Below are positions 1-7,943 of a stretch of DNA of 64,000 nucleotides, piece after piece. The DNA lies in NCBI RefSeq assembly GCF_003710935.1, contig NZ_RHHS01000032.1:88876-152875 (forward strand). The letters run 5' to 3'. Every line of letters starts with the position of its first letter. The stretch's first letter is position 1. The stretch comes from Brevibacillus gelatini. Its GTDB lineage: Bacteria > Bacillota > Bacilli > Brevibacillales > Brevibacillaceae. A model generated the notes under the pieces. It was given only the letters and a program-made list of their open reading frames with translations. It was not told where the DNA came from and searched no databases. The position numbers and the translations under genes were made by a program.

Positions 1-371
1 GCCCTGACGGCGGCAGGCTTTTGGATGCGAGCTGCAATCTCTGTATAGGAAGCAGTCTGCCCGTATGGAATTTTACACAGAGCCTCCCAGACCGAGAGCT
101 GGAACGGTGTGCCCTGCAGATCGAGCGGGAGCGAGAATTGCTGCCGCGTTCCTTGCAAATACTCGCTGATTTCCGTCACATAAGGGGCGAGCTGTTCGTG
201 ATCCTGGACCAAAGCATGGCGGGGCATGCGCCGGGTGAGCCACGCGGTCAGCTCTTCCAGCGGGCTGTTTTGGGAACCGACGAAGCACAGCCCCTTGGCT
301 GACGCGGCAAGATACAGGTTCCAATGATTCACGGTTACTTTTGACCAATACACATATTGTTTCTCCGTCAT
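1..371 (-). CDS. ogt: Methylated-DNA--protein-cysteine methyltransferase, partial (C-terminus outside window)
   Basis: Suicide DNA repair enzyme that transfers the alkyl group from O6-alkylguanine to its own cysteine. Translating the minus strand from an ATG at 371, preceded by a GGAGG site, gives about 123 residues. They include the family's segment F-Q-x-x-V-W-E-A-L-x-x-I-P-Y-G followed by TASYTEIAARI, which is the Ada/Ogt DNA-binding helix-turn-helix region. The catalytic PCHR motif would lie just beyond base 1, so catalytic competence cannot be judged. It diverges from moaC. Confidence 0.85.
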   Translation of the reverse strand, partial: MTEKQYVYWSKVTVNHWNLYLAASAKGLCFVGSQNSPLEELTAWLTRRMPRHALVQDHEQLAPYVTEISEYLQGTRQQFSLPLDLQGTPFQLSVWEALCKIPYGQTASYTEIAARIQKPAAVR

Positions 372-628
372 TTGTTCAACGCCTCCAGACGATCCCGTTT
401 TCCGTTGCTTGCTGGTTGTTGTACGCACAGTATACCTTCGCCGCGTTGCTTTTGTACGGTTTTGCGAGTAGGATAGCAAGATAGTGAAAGCCGCAGAAGC
501 AGTTGACAGCGATGTTCCCATTGCTTTTCACAGGCTGCGGGAGTATGGTAGGAATAAACAGATGCCAGATGGCAGTCAGGCTTTTTGGCTGTTTGCGAGT
601 GTCGCGTACATGGAGGACGGATTGTTGC

Positions 629-1111
629 ATGAAAGATCAGTTGACGCATTTTAATGAACAAAACCGCGCGCGGATGGTAGATGTCTCGGAAAAAGACATG
701 ACCAAACGGGAGGCTGTGGCAGAGAGCAAAATCGTCATGAAGCCGGAAACGCTCGCCCGCATCCGCGAAGGACGGGTAGAAAAAGGGGATGTGCTGGCAG
801 TCGCACAGGTAGCGGGTGTCATGGCAGCGAAAAAGACGTGGGAGATCATCCCGATGTGCCATCCGCTGCCTTTGACCGGGATTGACATTCGCTTCACTTT
901 TGAAAACGAGACGACGCTTTCTCTGGAAGCATGTGTGCGGACGACCGGAAGAACGGGCGTAGAGATGGAAGCGTTGACGGCTGTAAGCGCCGCTGCTCTC
1001 ACCGTGTACGATATGTGCAAGGCGATGGACAAAGCAATGATAATCGGCCCGACTTGCCTGGTGAGCAAAACGGGCGGGAAAAGCGGCGATTTTCGCCGGG
1101 GAGAGAACTAG
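629..1111 (+). CDS. moaC: Cyclic pyranopterin monophosphate synthase MoaC
   Basis: Second step of molybdenum cofactor synthesis, converting the MoaA product to cyclic pyranopterin monophosphate in the cytoplasm. The 160-residue product has the family's usual length and landmarks: [14 protein letters not shown] near the N-terminus, the active-site stretch [13 protein letters not shown] around residue 75, and [23 protein letters not shown] followed by a conserved SKTGGKSG near the end. The frame stays open upstream to 503, but the ATG at 629 has a GGAGG site (612-616) and matches known MoaC starts. The next gene begins 3 bp after the stop, so the two are probably co-transcribed. Confidence 0.95.
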   Translation: MKDQLTHFNEQNRARMVDVSEKDMTKREAVAESKIVMKPETLARIREGRVEKGDVLAVAQVAGVMAAKKTWEIIPMCHPLPLTGIDIRFTFENETTLSLEACVRTTGRTGVEMEALTAVSAAALTVYDMCKAMDKAMIIGPTCLVSKTGGKSGDFRRGEN

Positions 1112-1114
1112 ACC

Positions 1115-2410
1115 ATGAAACAGAAATGGCAATCCTATCCGAGCAGCATTCGTCTTCTGGCGATTGCTGCGATCATTTTTTCTACAGGAATGGCTTGTAT
1201 TTGGCCGCTTGTCACCATCTATATCCATGATTATTTGGGGAAGCCGCTGACCGTAGCGGGCTTTTTGCTGTTATTGAACCAGGGGGCTTTTCTGATCGGC
1301 AGCATCGCAGGCGGCATGCTGTTCGACCGCTGGGGGAAAATGCGCACGATCATTTTTTCCTCTGTCGGCATTATTCTGATCTCTGTCGGGCTTGGCGTCA
1401 CGCATGACTTCACCATGTATACGGTCTTGCTGTTGCTGAACGGACTGTTTTACGGCATGCTGTCTCCGGTCTTGAATGCGCTCGCTGTTGTGCTGTGGCC
1501 GGAAGGCGGGCGAACAGGAATCAACACGATCTACGTCGCGCTCAACGCCGGGGTGGCGGCGGGCTCTGCCCTTGGCGGTTTGCTGGCGAGCATCTCGTTT
1601 GCCTGGACGTTCTTCGGCAACGCCATCCTGCAAGTCATTGTGCTCATCATGTTCGTACTCACCCTGCCCCGTCAGCTCAAGGCAGCGGCGGACGGGTCCA
1701 GTCAGGGTGAGCAAGCCAATACGGCGGGCACTCCTGCGGCTGCCGGGCAAAGCGCTGCCCATCTGAATCCGGGTGATGCGCTTGCGCCGCTGCAGCAGCT
1801 GCCGCCGAAAAAAGTGGCGTGGGGCGCACTGCTGCTCTTGTGCAGCGGGCTGCTCATCTGTTGGATTGTCTACGTCCAATGGACAACGGTGTTGTCGACC
1901 TACATGCAGTCGCTGGGGATTTCCTTGCGTCAGTACAGCTTGCTGTGGACGATCAACGGCGGCCTGATCTTGTTCGGACAGCCGCTGATTGCCTGGGTCA
2001 TTCGCCGCTTCGCCCGCACACTGCGCGCGCAAATGCTGCTCGGCTCCTACGTGTTCGTGCTGTCGATGCTGATTTTGTCGCAGACGACCTCCTACGCTGG
2101 CTTTGTCGCCGGCATGTTCATCATGACGCTCGGAGAAATGCTCGTCTGGCCGGCCGTGCCTGCCGTAGCGGCAGAGTTTACGCCACCAGGGCGCGAAGGC
2201 TTCATTCAGGGCCTGATCTCGGGCACAGGATCGGCGGGACGCATGCTCGGACCGCTGCTCGGGGCGATCATTTTCCAGCACTTCCAGGCGCAGGGGCTGT
2301 TGTATATCATGGCGGGCCTTGCTTTGCTGGCTGTGGCGTTTTTTGCCCTGCACAGCTCTTTGCAAGGCCGTACGGGAAAAGTGCCGAAGACGACCGCAGA
2401 AAAGTTGTAG
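1115..2410 (+). CDS. MFS transporter (multidrug-efflux type)
   Basis: Inner-membrane secondary transporter of 431 residues with about 12 predicted membrane helices and a long hydrophilic central loop (around residues 190-240, rich in Ala, Gly, Gln). The loop after helix 2 carries the MFS signature G-G-M-L-F-D-R-W-G-K (about 67-76). It starts 3 bp after moaC, but no substrate can be read from the sequence and the link with molybdenum cofactor synthesis may be only positional. The second half shows an E-F-T-P-P-G-R-E-G cytoplasmic loop typical of drug-efflux MFS proteins. Confidence 0.85.
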   Translation: MKQKWQSYPSSIRLLAIAAIIFSTGMACIWPLVTIYIHDYLGKPLTVAGFLLLLNQGAFLIGSIAGGMLFDRWGKMRTIIFSSVGIILISVGLGVTHDFTMYTVLLLLNGLFYGMLSPVLNALAVVLWPEGGRTGINTIYVALNAGVAAGSALGGLLASISFAWTFFGNAILQVIVLIMFVLTLPRQLKAAADGSSQGEQANTAGTPAAAGQSAAHLNPGDALAPLQQLPPKKVAWGALLLLCSGLLICWIVYVQWTTVLSTYMQSLGISLRQYSLLWTINGGLILFGQPLIAWVIRRFARTLRAQMLLGSYVFVLSMLILSQTTSYAGFVAGMFIMTLGEMLVWPAVPAVAAEFTPPGREGFIQGLISGTGSAGRMLGPLLGAIIFQHFQAQGLLYIMAGLALLAVAFFALHSSLQGRTGKVPKTTAEKL

Positions 2411-2443
2411 GAAGGAAAAATCCGCTCGCCGCGCGAAGCATCT

Positions 2444-2472
2444 TGACACGTTTGGAACGCGCAATGTAGTAT
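2444..2472 (+). promoter_or_regulatory. Sigma-A-type promoter for the SAM riboswitch / aminotransferase unit
   Basis: TTGACA (2444-2449) and TAGTAT (2467-2472) are separated by 17 bp. Transcription would start near 2479, about 30 bases before the riboswitch. Confidence 0.7.
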
Positions 2473-2507
2473 GAAGGAGATTAAAAACAGTATATTCCGT
2501 GTGCTTT

Positions 2508-2621
2508 ACTTATGAAGAGAGGCGGAGGGACTGGCCCTATGAAGCCCGGCAGCGGATCTGCGCGCTCGTGCGATGCAGATGCTGTGCCAAATCCAGCAGG
2601 AGAATTCCTGACAGATAAGGA
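2508..2621 (+). promoter_or_regulatory. SAM-I (S-box) riboswitch aptamer
   Basis: The conserved S-box core is readable in order: the P1 strand CTTAT (2509-2513), AGAGAGGCGGAGGGACTGGC, CCTATGAAGCCCGGCAGC, and the closing strand ATAAG (2615-2619), which pairs with the start. A variable P3/P4 region lies between. The aptamer precedes an intrinsic terminator and an aminotransferase of methionine-salvage type, so when S-adenosylmethionine is abundant transcription should stop before the gene. Confidence 0.93.
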
Positions 2622-2635
2622 CGTGACCAAGTTGA

Positions 2636-2671
2636 TCTCCCCCTTTTTCTGTACGGAAAGAGGGGGTTTTT
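2636..2671 (+). terminator. Riboswitch-controlled intrinsic terminator
   Basis: CCCCCTTTTTCT (2639-2650) pairs with GGAAAGAGGGGG (2655-2666) around a GTAC loop, followed by TTTTT. It lies between the S-box aptamer and the aminotransferase start and is the expected expression platform. Confidence 0.9.
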
Positions 2672-2709
2672 GTTGTACATTGGCCTAAAAAGAAAGGAAA
2701 TGAAGAAAG

Positions 2710-3891
2710 ATGCGCATCCAACCTTCCGATATGATTGATCGGCTCCCCACCCAGTTTTTTGCGACATTGGTGGCAAAAGTAAACAAAGTCATCGCGAGTG
2801 GGCATGACGTCATTAATCTGGGCCAAGGCAACCCTGACCTGCCTACGCCGCCGCACATTGTAGAAGAGCTGAAGGCGCAGGCAGAAAATCCGCTGCATCA
2901 CAAGTACCCGCCATTTTCCGGCCGTCTGGAGCTGAAGCAGGCAGTCGCACACTGGTACAAGCAACAATTTGATGTGGACCTCGACCCGGAGGAAGAGGTA
3001 GCCATCCTGTTTGGAAGCAAAACCGGCCTCGTGGAAATCTGCCAGGTGCTGATGAACGCAGGCGATGTGGCACTCGTACCGGACCCAGGCTATCCGGATT
3101 ACTGGTCCGGCGTAGCGGTCGTAAACGGGCGGATGTCGATGATGCCGCTCACGGCAGAAAATCAGTTTTTGCCCGACTACAGCAAAATCCCGCAAGCCGA
3201 TCTGGACCGTGCCAAGCTGATGTTTTTGAACTATCCGAATAACCCGACAGCAGTGAACGCTCCGTTTGAATTTTACGAAGAAACGATCCGGTTTGCCCGC
3301 AAGCACGAGATCGTCGTCTGCCACGATTTCGCGTACGGCGCGATCAGCTACGACGGCAAAAAGCCTGTCAGCTTCATGCAAGTGCCGGGGGCAAAAGAGG
3401 TGGGCGTGGAGTTTTACACGTTGTCCAAAACGTACAATATGGCCGGCTGGCGCGTAGGCGCGATGGTCGGCAACCGCGAGCTGGTAAGGCTCATCAATCT
3501 GATTCAGGACCACTACTTCGTCAGCCTGTTTGGCGCTGTTCAGATGGCGGCAGCCAAAGCGATGACCGACTCGCAGCAGTGCGTCCGCGATCTGGTCGCC
3601 GTCTACGAAGGCCGCCGCAACGCGCTGTTTTCCAACCTGCACCGCATCGGCTGGCAGGCTACGCCATCGCAAGGCTCGTTTTTCGCCTGGCTGCCCGTCC
3701 CGGCAGGCTTTACTTCGGTCGAGTTCTCTGATTTGCTGCTGGAAAAAGCGCACGTGGTCGTCGCACCAGGTGTAGGCTTCGGCCCGAGCGGAGAAGGCTA
3801 CGTGCGCGCCGCCCTGTTGTCGGACGAACAGCGCCTGGCAGAAGCAGTACGGCGGATCGAGCAACTGGGGCTTTTTGTAAAAGCAAAATAG
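2710..3891 (+). CDS. mtnE: PLP-dependent aminotransferase, methionine-salvage type (MtnE-like)
   Basis: Class I/II aminotransferase of 393 residues. The start region (DRLPTQFFATLVAKVN, then INLGQGNPDLPTP) closely resembles Bacillus MtnE, which transaminates 4-methylthio-2-oxobutanoate to methionine. Visible fold-type-I features are N-Y-P-N-N-P-T around residue 178, H-D-F-A-Y-G around 205, and the PLP-lysine motif SKTYNMAGWRVG around 238 (Lys in S-K-T). Control by a SAM-I riboswitch supports a role in methionine salvage or synthesis. A broader LL-diaminopimelate/alanine-type aminotransferase is the alternative. AAAGGAAATG precedes the ATG. Other salvage genes are not adjacent. Confidence 0.85.
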   Translation: MRIQPSDMIDRLPTQFFATLVAKVNKVIASGHDVINLGQGNPDLPTPPHIVEELKAQAENPLHHKYPPFSGRLELKQAVAHWYKQQFDVDLDPEEEVAILFGSKTGLVEICQVLMNAGDVALVPDPGYPDYWSGVAVVNGRMSMMPLTAENQFLPDYSKIPQADLDRAKLMFLNYPNNPTAVNAPFEFYEETIRFARKHEIVVCHDFAYGAISYDGKKPVSFMQVPGAKEVGVEFYTLSKTYNMAGWRVGAMVGNRELVRLINLIQDHYFVSLFGAVQMAAAKAMTDSQQCVRDLVAVYEGRRNALFSNLHRIGWQATPSQGSFFAWLPVPAGFTSVEFSDLLLEKAHVVVAPGVGFGPSGEGYVRAALLSDEQRLAEAVRRIEQLGLFVKAK

Positions 3892-3997
3892 GAATGCAGC
3901 AGGGGACCACACTTCCTGGGGTTGGGGAGTGTGGTTTTGTACTCCTGCGGCCACTTCCGCACGACGAGACATACAGGAATAAAAATCATTCTCAACG

Positions 3998-4026
3998 TTG
4001 ACAGATAATGATTTTCATTATACGAT
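3998..4026 (+). promoter_or_regulatory. Promoter with embedded Fur box
   Basis: TTGACA (3998-4003) and TACGAT (4021-4026) have a 17-bp spacer. The spacer is almost entirely filled by GATAATGATTTTCATTATA (4004-4022), which matches the 19-bp Fur consensus at 16 positions. A second A/T-rich partial repeat follows (4031-4045). Iron-loaded Fur bound here would block the polymerase site directly. Confidence 0.82.
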
Positions 4027-4068
4027 GTTGTTAATGATAATTAATCTCAGCAGAAGCGGGAGGGTACT

Positions 4069-4539
4069 ATGCGCTATCAGATTAACGGTTACACGGACAT
4101 GTACACGGTGATCGCCAACGAGCGGAAAATCGGTGGAGCCATTGAAGCAGCTCAGGTTCGCCTGCGCACAGGTGAGGTTTTCACCAATGCAGTTCTCACT
4201 CGTCTGGAAATGTCCGGTGCGCATTTTTGCTCGATCGGCTTCGTGACAGAGGAAGGCAAGCGGCTGATTGTGCATGTGGACGACATCAGCATGATCGCGG
4301 ACGCGCGCCACGTCAATGTATGTGAGCTTGCCAATGAATGCATGCGAAAAGAAAAGTGCGCCGAGCGCCTGAAGCGTTTGAAGCGCCTCTGTGAGCTGAA
4401 CGAAGGAAGCTGTACGCCTACCTTCCAGGAAGAGGCGTTGCTTTTGGCAGAAGACATTGGCCTGGAGGAAGCGCGCTCCCATGTGGATTTGTCCTTCCTG
4501 CCGCATGCAGAAAAATCACGGGTTGTCCGCATCGCGTAG
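4069..4539 (+). CDS. Uncharacterised protein, predicted Fur-regulated
   Basis: I do not recognise a family for this 156-residue soluble protein. It has no signal peptide or membrane segment. It carries five cysteines: C68 in AHFCSIGF, then C-E-L-A-N-E-C, K-E-K-C and R-L-C. The N-terminal two thirds look like a small beta-rich domain, followed by a Lys/Arg-rich helical stretch (MRKEKCAERLKRLKRL). The start has a GGGAGG site at 4058-4063. The gene stands alone between its Fur-box promoter and a terminator at 4566. With the encapsulin cluster 2 kb downstream, this points to a role in iron limitation, which is inference from the promoter only. Confidence 0.75.
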   Translation: MRYQINGYTDMYTVIANERKIGGAIEAAQVRLRTGEVFTNAVLTRLEMSGAHFCSIGFVTEEGKRLIVHVDDISMIADARHVNVCELANECMRKEKCAERLKRLKRLCELNEGSCTPTFQEEALLLAEDIGLEEARSHVDLSFLPHAEKSRVVRIA

Positions 4540-4565
4540 AGTATTTTCAACCACGTTACATATTC

Positions 4566-4600
4566 GCCCCTTTCCCTTTTTCGGTGGAGAGGGGCTTTTT
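4566..4600 (+). terminator. Intrinsic terminator
   Basis: GCCCCTTTCC pairs with GGAGAGGGGC, followed by a T-run (4596-4600). It ends the Fur-regulated single-gene unit. Confidence 0.85.
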
Positions 4601-4710
4601 GCGTACGCTCGACATAGTCAAAACCTATTTGCGCCATAGCTAGCGAGGATTGGACTTTGCCTGAGGTCAGTGATAAAACAAGAATAAGCAAAATCAAGGG
4701 GGAACGGGAC

Positions 4711-5916
4711 ATGGAGTATTCTTTTTCAAAATCAGTAGACGCATTATCCTCCTCGGCTGTCCGGGAAATCTTGAAGCTGACCCAAGGCAATCAAGTGCTC
4801 TCGCTCGCAGGCGGGCTGCCGGCTGAGGATTCTTTTCCGATCGCAGCGATGCGCGAAGCGTTCAATCGGGCATTTGATCTGGGTGCCAAATGTTTGCAAT
4901 ACGGTTTGACTGACGGATACATTCCGCTTCGCGAGTGGGTTGCCTCACGGATGAAGCAAAAACATATGAACGTTGGCGTGGACAATATGCTGTTGACCAC
5001 GGGCTCCCAGCAGGCCGTCGACTTGCTGTGTCGGGTCTATCTGGACGAAGGCGACGTCGTGCTGGTAGAAAATCCGACGTATCTGGCTGCGGTCCAATTG
5101 TTCCAATTCCGCGGAATTCGCATCATTCCGGTACAAGGAGACGCAGAGGGGATGGATCTGGACGATCTCGCGAAAAAAATCGCCCAGTATCGCCCGAAAA
5201 TGGTTTATGTGATTCCGACTTTTGCGAATCCGACAGGAAAAGTATGGAGTCTGGAACGCCGCCAAGGCTTGCTCGCCCAGTGCAAAGCGAACAATATCCT
5301 CATTCTGGAAGACGATCCGTACGGCGAAATCCAGTTTGACGGAGAAGCTCCGTACCGTTCCATTTTCTCACTTGATGAGCATCCGACAGATTCCTGTGTC
5401 GTGTACACGAGCACGTTTTCGAAAATCGTCGCTCCCGGTGTGCGTACCGGCTGGGCTATCGGTGACAAGCGCGTCATCCAGATGATGGTCAAGGCGAAGC
5501 AAGCCGTCGACCTGCAATCCAGCACGATTGACCAGATTGCGCTCCATGAACTGCTCTCCCGCTTCGATCTGGATAGCCACATTGAAAAAATTCGCGCTTC
5601 CTACAAACAGCGGATGGAGTGGATGAACGAGCTTCTGCTCGCCCAAAACTGGGACGGCGTTCAGTGGGAGAAGCCAAGAGGAGGCATGTTCTTCTGGGTG
5701 AATTTGCCCGAGCATGTGGATTCGGAAAAACTGCTGGCCCGCTCTGTGCAAGAAGGCGTGGCATTCGTTCCGGGCAAGCCGTTTTACGCAGCGGAGCCGC
5801 AGGCAAATACGATACGCTTGAACTACACGTTGCTCAACCGTGAAGACACCGAGCTGGCGATTGCCAGACTTGGCAAAGCATATGCAGCATACAGTCAAAG
5901 TCTGGTAACGCAGTAG
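4711..5916 (+). CDS. PLP-dependent aminotransferase, 2-aminoadipate/LysN-like family
   Basis: A 401-residue fold-type-I aminotransferase of the group that shares its fold with the MocR effector domain but lacks the DNA-binding part. Landmarks: LSLAGGLPAEDSFP near residue 35, T-T-G-S-Q-Q-A-V-D-L around 95, F-A-N-P-T-G around 190, L-E-D-D-P-Y-G-E around 215, and the PLP lysine in YTSTFSKIVAPGVRTGWA around 253. The frame stays open to 4657, but the ATG at 4711 has AAGGGGGA upstream (4697-4703). The substrate is probably an aromatic or branched-chain amino acid or 2-aminoadipate and cannot be fixed by sequence. Confidence 0.85.
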   Translation: MEYSFSKSVDALSSSAVREILKLTQGNQVLSLAGGLPAEDSFPIAAMREAFNRAFDLGAKCLQYGLTDGYIPLREWVASRMKQKHMNVGVDNMLLTTGSQQAVDLLCRVYLDEGDVVLVENPTYLAAVQLFQFRGIRIIPVQGDAEGMDLDDLAKKIAQYRPKMVYVIPTFANPTGKVWSLERRQGLLAQCKANNILILEDDPYGEIQFDGEAPYRSIFSLDEHPTDSCVVYTSTFSKIVAPGVRTGWAIGDKRVIQMMVKAKQAVDLQSSTIDQIALHELLSRFDLDSHIEKIRASYKQRMEWMNELLLAQNWDGVQWEKPRGGMFFWVNLPEHVDSEKLLARSVQEGVAFVPGKPFYAAEPQANTIRLNYTLLNREDTELAIARLGKAYAAYSQSLVTQ

Positions 5917-5963
5917 CAACGTCTGCGCCTGCGAAATCGTTTGGCGAACGAAAAAACCGCACC

Positions 5964-6007
5964 AAAAGACAATCATGCCAACAGAAACCGGCTGGTTGTC
6001 TTTTTTG
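5964..6007 (+). terminator. Intrinsic terminator after the 4711 aminotransferase
   Basis: AAAAGACAATC pairs with GGTTGTCTTTT, followed by Ts. Confidence 0.65.
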
Positions 6008-6011
6008 TTTC

Positions 6012-6060
6012 AAAAAAAAACGTGCCCATCGACGGTAAAGTCAAATGGACACGTTTTTTT
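6012..6060. terminator. Bidirectional intrinsic terminator
   Basis: AAAAACGTGCCCAT (6016-6029) can pair with ATGGACACGTTTTT (6045-6058). The stem is A-rich on its 5' side and T-rich on its 3' side, so it can serve both the aminotransferase (+) and the encapsulin operon (-). Confidence 0.75.
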
Positions 6061-6147
6061 CAGATAAACTGGCACTGAAGCGCTGAGCTTCACAGGCGGC
6101 TGTCTGATTGAAGCACAAGCCGAAGCAAGCCAGCCCAGACCATTTTT

Positions 6148-6996
6148 TTATTCTTCGGTTTCCTCCAGCGTGCAAATCGAGCTAGGACGCTTGATGCGCA
6201 ACACCGCGCACTCGTAGACGCGGAACAGGCTGTTCATTTGCTCGTCTCCAAGGAAAGCGGTGTCGAAGTCTTCCGCAATCGCCAGGTCCAGGTTGTGACG
6301 GCCGGTTGCGACCAGCACACCGGAGCGGCCCTTGATCGTTGGCGACTGGTACACGCCGTCCGTGACGAGGTTGCGTACATGGTCGATCTCAAGAACATTC
6401 GTGCCTTTGTGCACGCGGTGCAGGAGAGCGTACAGCTCAGGCGACACAACCAGGGCGTACGGGCCGCTGTGGCCCATTTTCAACAGCTTGTTGCGCGCTT
6501 CCACAATGTCTGCGAACGCGTTGCCGGACTCCATCCAGTCGCTTTTCAAGTGCGTGAGACGGCCTTTTACATTCATCAGACCAGGCAGGTCGAATTCAGC
6601 CGATCCGTTGAAAATCAGGTCGTCTTCCATCAGGGCGCAGCTGGCAGCGGCGTTTGCAGCGGCGCTCATGTCAAGCGGCATGCCGAGTGTGCGCGCTTGC
6701 GCCACGTCGCGCCAGTAGAGCATGAAGTCTTTGTACAGAATCGGGATCGTCATGCTCACACGGCGGCTGGGCTGTGTCATTTCCAGCGATTCGCCGCGCA
6801 GGGAAAGACCGCCGAAGCGGGATTCATCGTACACGTCGTTCGTAATCGTCTGGATACCCTCGCCGAGCGGGCCGTAAATGTCAATGAAACGGCGTCCCAC
6901 AAGTTGACGGCGCGCCATGTCGATTACAGTGTCGTCGAGCTGGCTCCATTCATCTTTTGTCAAGGGAGAGTCAGGGTATTTGCGAAGCTTGTCCAT
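6148..6996 (-). CDS. enc: Encapsulin shell protein (family 1, linocin-like)
   Basis: HK97-fold protein of 282 residues that self-assembles into an icosahedral nanocompartment around cargo bearing a short C-terminal loading peptide. Family marks: an N-terminal helix with P-L-T-K-D-E-W-S-Q-L-D, R-R-Q-L-V-G-R-R-F-I-D-I-Y-G-P-L-G around residue 29, Y-K-D-F-x-L-Y-W-R-D around 88, a DLPGL turn, and the G-H-S-G-P-Y-A-L-V-V-S-P-E-L-Y segment around 175. It lies 36 bp downstream of the IMEF cargo gene, as in iron-storing Firmicute encapsulin operons such as that of Quasibacillus thermotolerans, whose shells are large T=4 particles. T=4 assembly here is inference. Confidence 0.93.
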   Translation of the reverse strand: MDKLRKYPDSPLTKDEWSQLDDTVIDMARRQLVGRRFIDIYGPLGEGIQTITNDVYDESRFGGLSLRGESLEMTQPSRRVSMTIPILYKDFMLYWRDVAQARTLGMPLDMSAAANAAASCALMEDDLIFNGSAEFDLPGLMNVKGRLTHLKSDWMESGNAFADIVEARNKLLKMGHSGPYALVVSPELYALLHRVHKGTNVLEIDHVRNLVTDGVYQSPTIKGRSGVLVATGRHNLDLAIAEDFDTAFLGDEQMNSLFRVYECAVLRIKRPSSICTLEETEE

Positions 6997-7032
6997 AGCG
7001 TAACCTCCAGGTCATATAAGATCGTTGTTTCC

Positions 7033-7638
7033 TTACAGTCCTTTCAGACTTCCTACTGTAAGCCCCTTTTTGCCGGAAACAGCCTTGGCCGGAGCAGAAT
7101 GCTTGATGACGGAAGCAACACCGTTCGCAGCGGAAGCAGAAGCTTTCAAGTGATCCACCTGATGAATGTCGTGTCCTTCGTCGTGGTCGGTCAGATCCGG
7201 GCGGGACCCGTCAGAGAACCGCTCGCTCAATGAGGCCATGATTTCTTTCACTTGCAAGTAGTCGGCGTGGGTTTTTTCGCGCATGCCGTCCAGAGTCTGG
7301 CGAGTTTCTTCATCTTGAAACTCGTACAGGGAAAGCTCCAGGTGTTCGCGGAAATTGTGCAGGCCAAAGCGCTCCAGGTTCACATCCGACAGCATTTGCG
7401 AAAGCTCGCGGTCGCTCAGCTCGGCAAGCGTTTCTTTTTCGGACACTTTTTCCAGGTAAGGAATCAGTTCCTGGAGTCGTCCCAAGCGCTGTTCTTCTTC
7501 TTCCAAAATGTGATGGTAGTACAAGCGTGTATGCTCGTCCTGGGCAGCGTCGATAATCGGCTGGATGATTCCCATAAAATGATTGATGTATCCTCTGGTT
7601 CGATCAAAAATGGCGTGCAGTTGTGTAATTTCTTGCAC
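7033..7638 (-). CDS. IMEF ferritin-like cargo protein with encapsulin loading peptide
   Basis: Iron-mineralising encapsulin-associated Firmicute protein, 201 residues. The N-terminal 120 residues are a helical bundle with acidic, His-containing helices (YYHHILEEEEQRL, NFREHLELSLYEFQDEE) of the kind that forms a di-iron ferroxidase site. After a flexible Ala/Ser-rich linker, the protein ends in the loading peptide GLTVGSLKGL that docks on the inner shell wall. An in-frame ATG at 7656 lies within the ribosome binding site itself, so the GTG at 7638, 9 bp after AGGAGG, is the better start. First gene of the cargo-shell operon; it oxidises and stores iron inside the shell. Confidence 0.9.
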   Translation of the reverse strand: MQEITQLHAIFDRTRGYINHFMGIIQPIIDAAQDEHTRLYYHHILEEEEQRLGRLQELIPYLEKVSEKETLAELSDRELSQMLSDVNLERFGLHNFREHLELSLYEFQDEETRQTLDGMREKTHADYLQVKEIMASLSERFSDGSRPDLTDHDEGHDIHQVDHLKASASAANGVASVIKHSAPAKAVSGKKGLTVGSLKGL

Positions 7639-7674
7639 CCTCCGCCACCTCCTCATTCACGATCTTATTTGTTC

Positions 7675-7704
7675 ATTATACAGTTGGAAAAATGAACCGG
7701 GCAA
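7675..7704 (-). promoter_or_regulatory. Promoter of the IMEF-encapsulin operon
   Basis: On the minus strand, TTGCCC (7699-7704) and TATAAT (7675-7680) have an 18-bp spacer. No Fur-like palindrome overlaps it. The nearest Fur boxes lie about 145 bp away by the divergent gene, so direct Fur control of the encapsulin operon is not shown. Confidence 0.65.
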
Positions 7705-7827
7705 TACATATGTAGATATTCGGCTTTTTTTGTCATAAATGGCGGTTTCTATGCACAATGGATGCCGGAGCAAAGAAGTCGTTACCGTTAGTTTTCTATT
7801 TTTACAAAAAAGTTATCATGGAGAGTA

Positions 7828-7884
7828 TTGTCAAAGGCAAATGGGAATGATAATATTTATCAATAAGAGTGATATTCATTATCA
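7828..7884 (+). promoter_or_regulatory. Promoter with two Fur boxes upstream of the DUF2325 gene
   Basis: TTGTCA (7828-7833) and TAATAT (7851-7856) have a 17-bp spacer. Two 15-bp sites each match the 7-1-7 Fur motif TGATAATnATTATCA with one mismatch: TGATAATATTTATCA (7848-7862), over the -10, and TGATATTCATTATCA (7870-7884), over the start region. Confidence 0.88.
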
Positions 7885-7943
7885 ATTAGAAAGCAGAGAA
7901 ACAAAACATACATTTTACACTCACTTGAAGGAGGAAAACAGTT

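Noticed and set aside
372..628. Molybdenum-cofactor riboswitch before moaC
   Set aside because: I could not find the conserved core or an expression platform here.
376..630. 84-codon minus-strand ORF upstream of moaC
   Set aside because: No ribosome binding site or recognisable motif; overlaps the intergenic region between divergent genes.
5917..6147. Encapsulin-targeted ferredoxin gene, as in other IMEF operons
   Set aside because: I looked downstream of the shell gene; only terminators are present, and no protein nearby other than the IMEF ends in the loading peptide.
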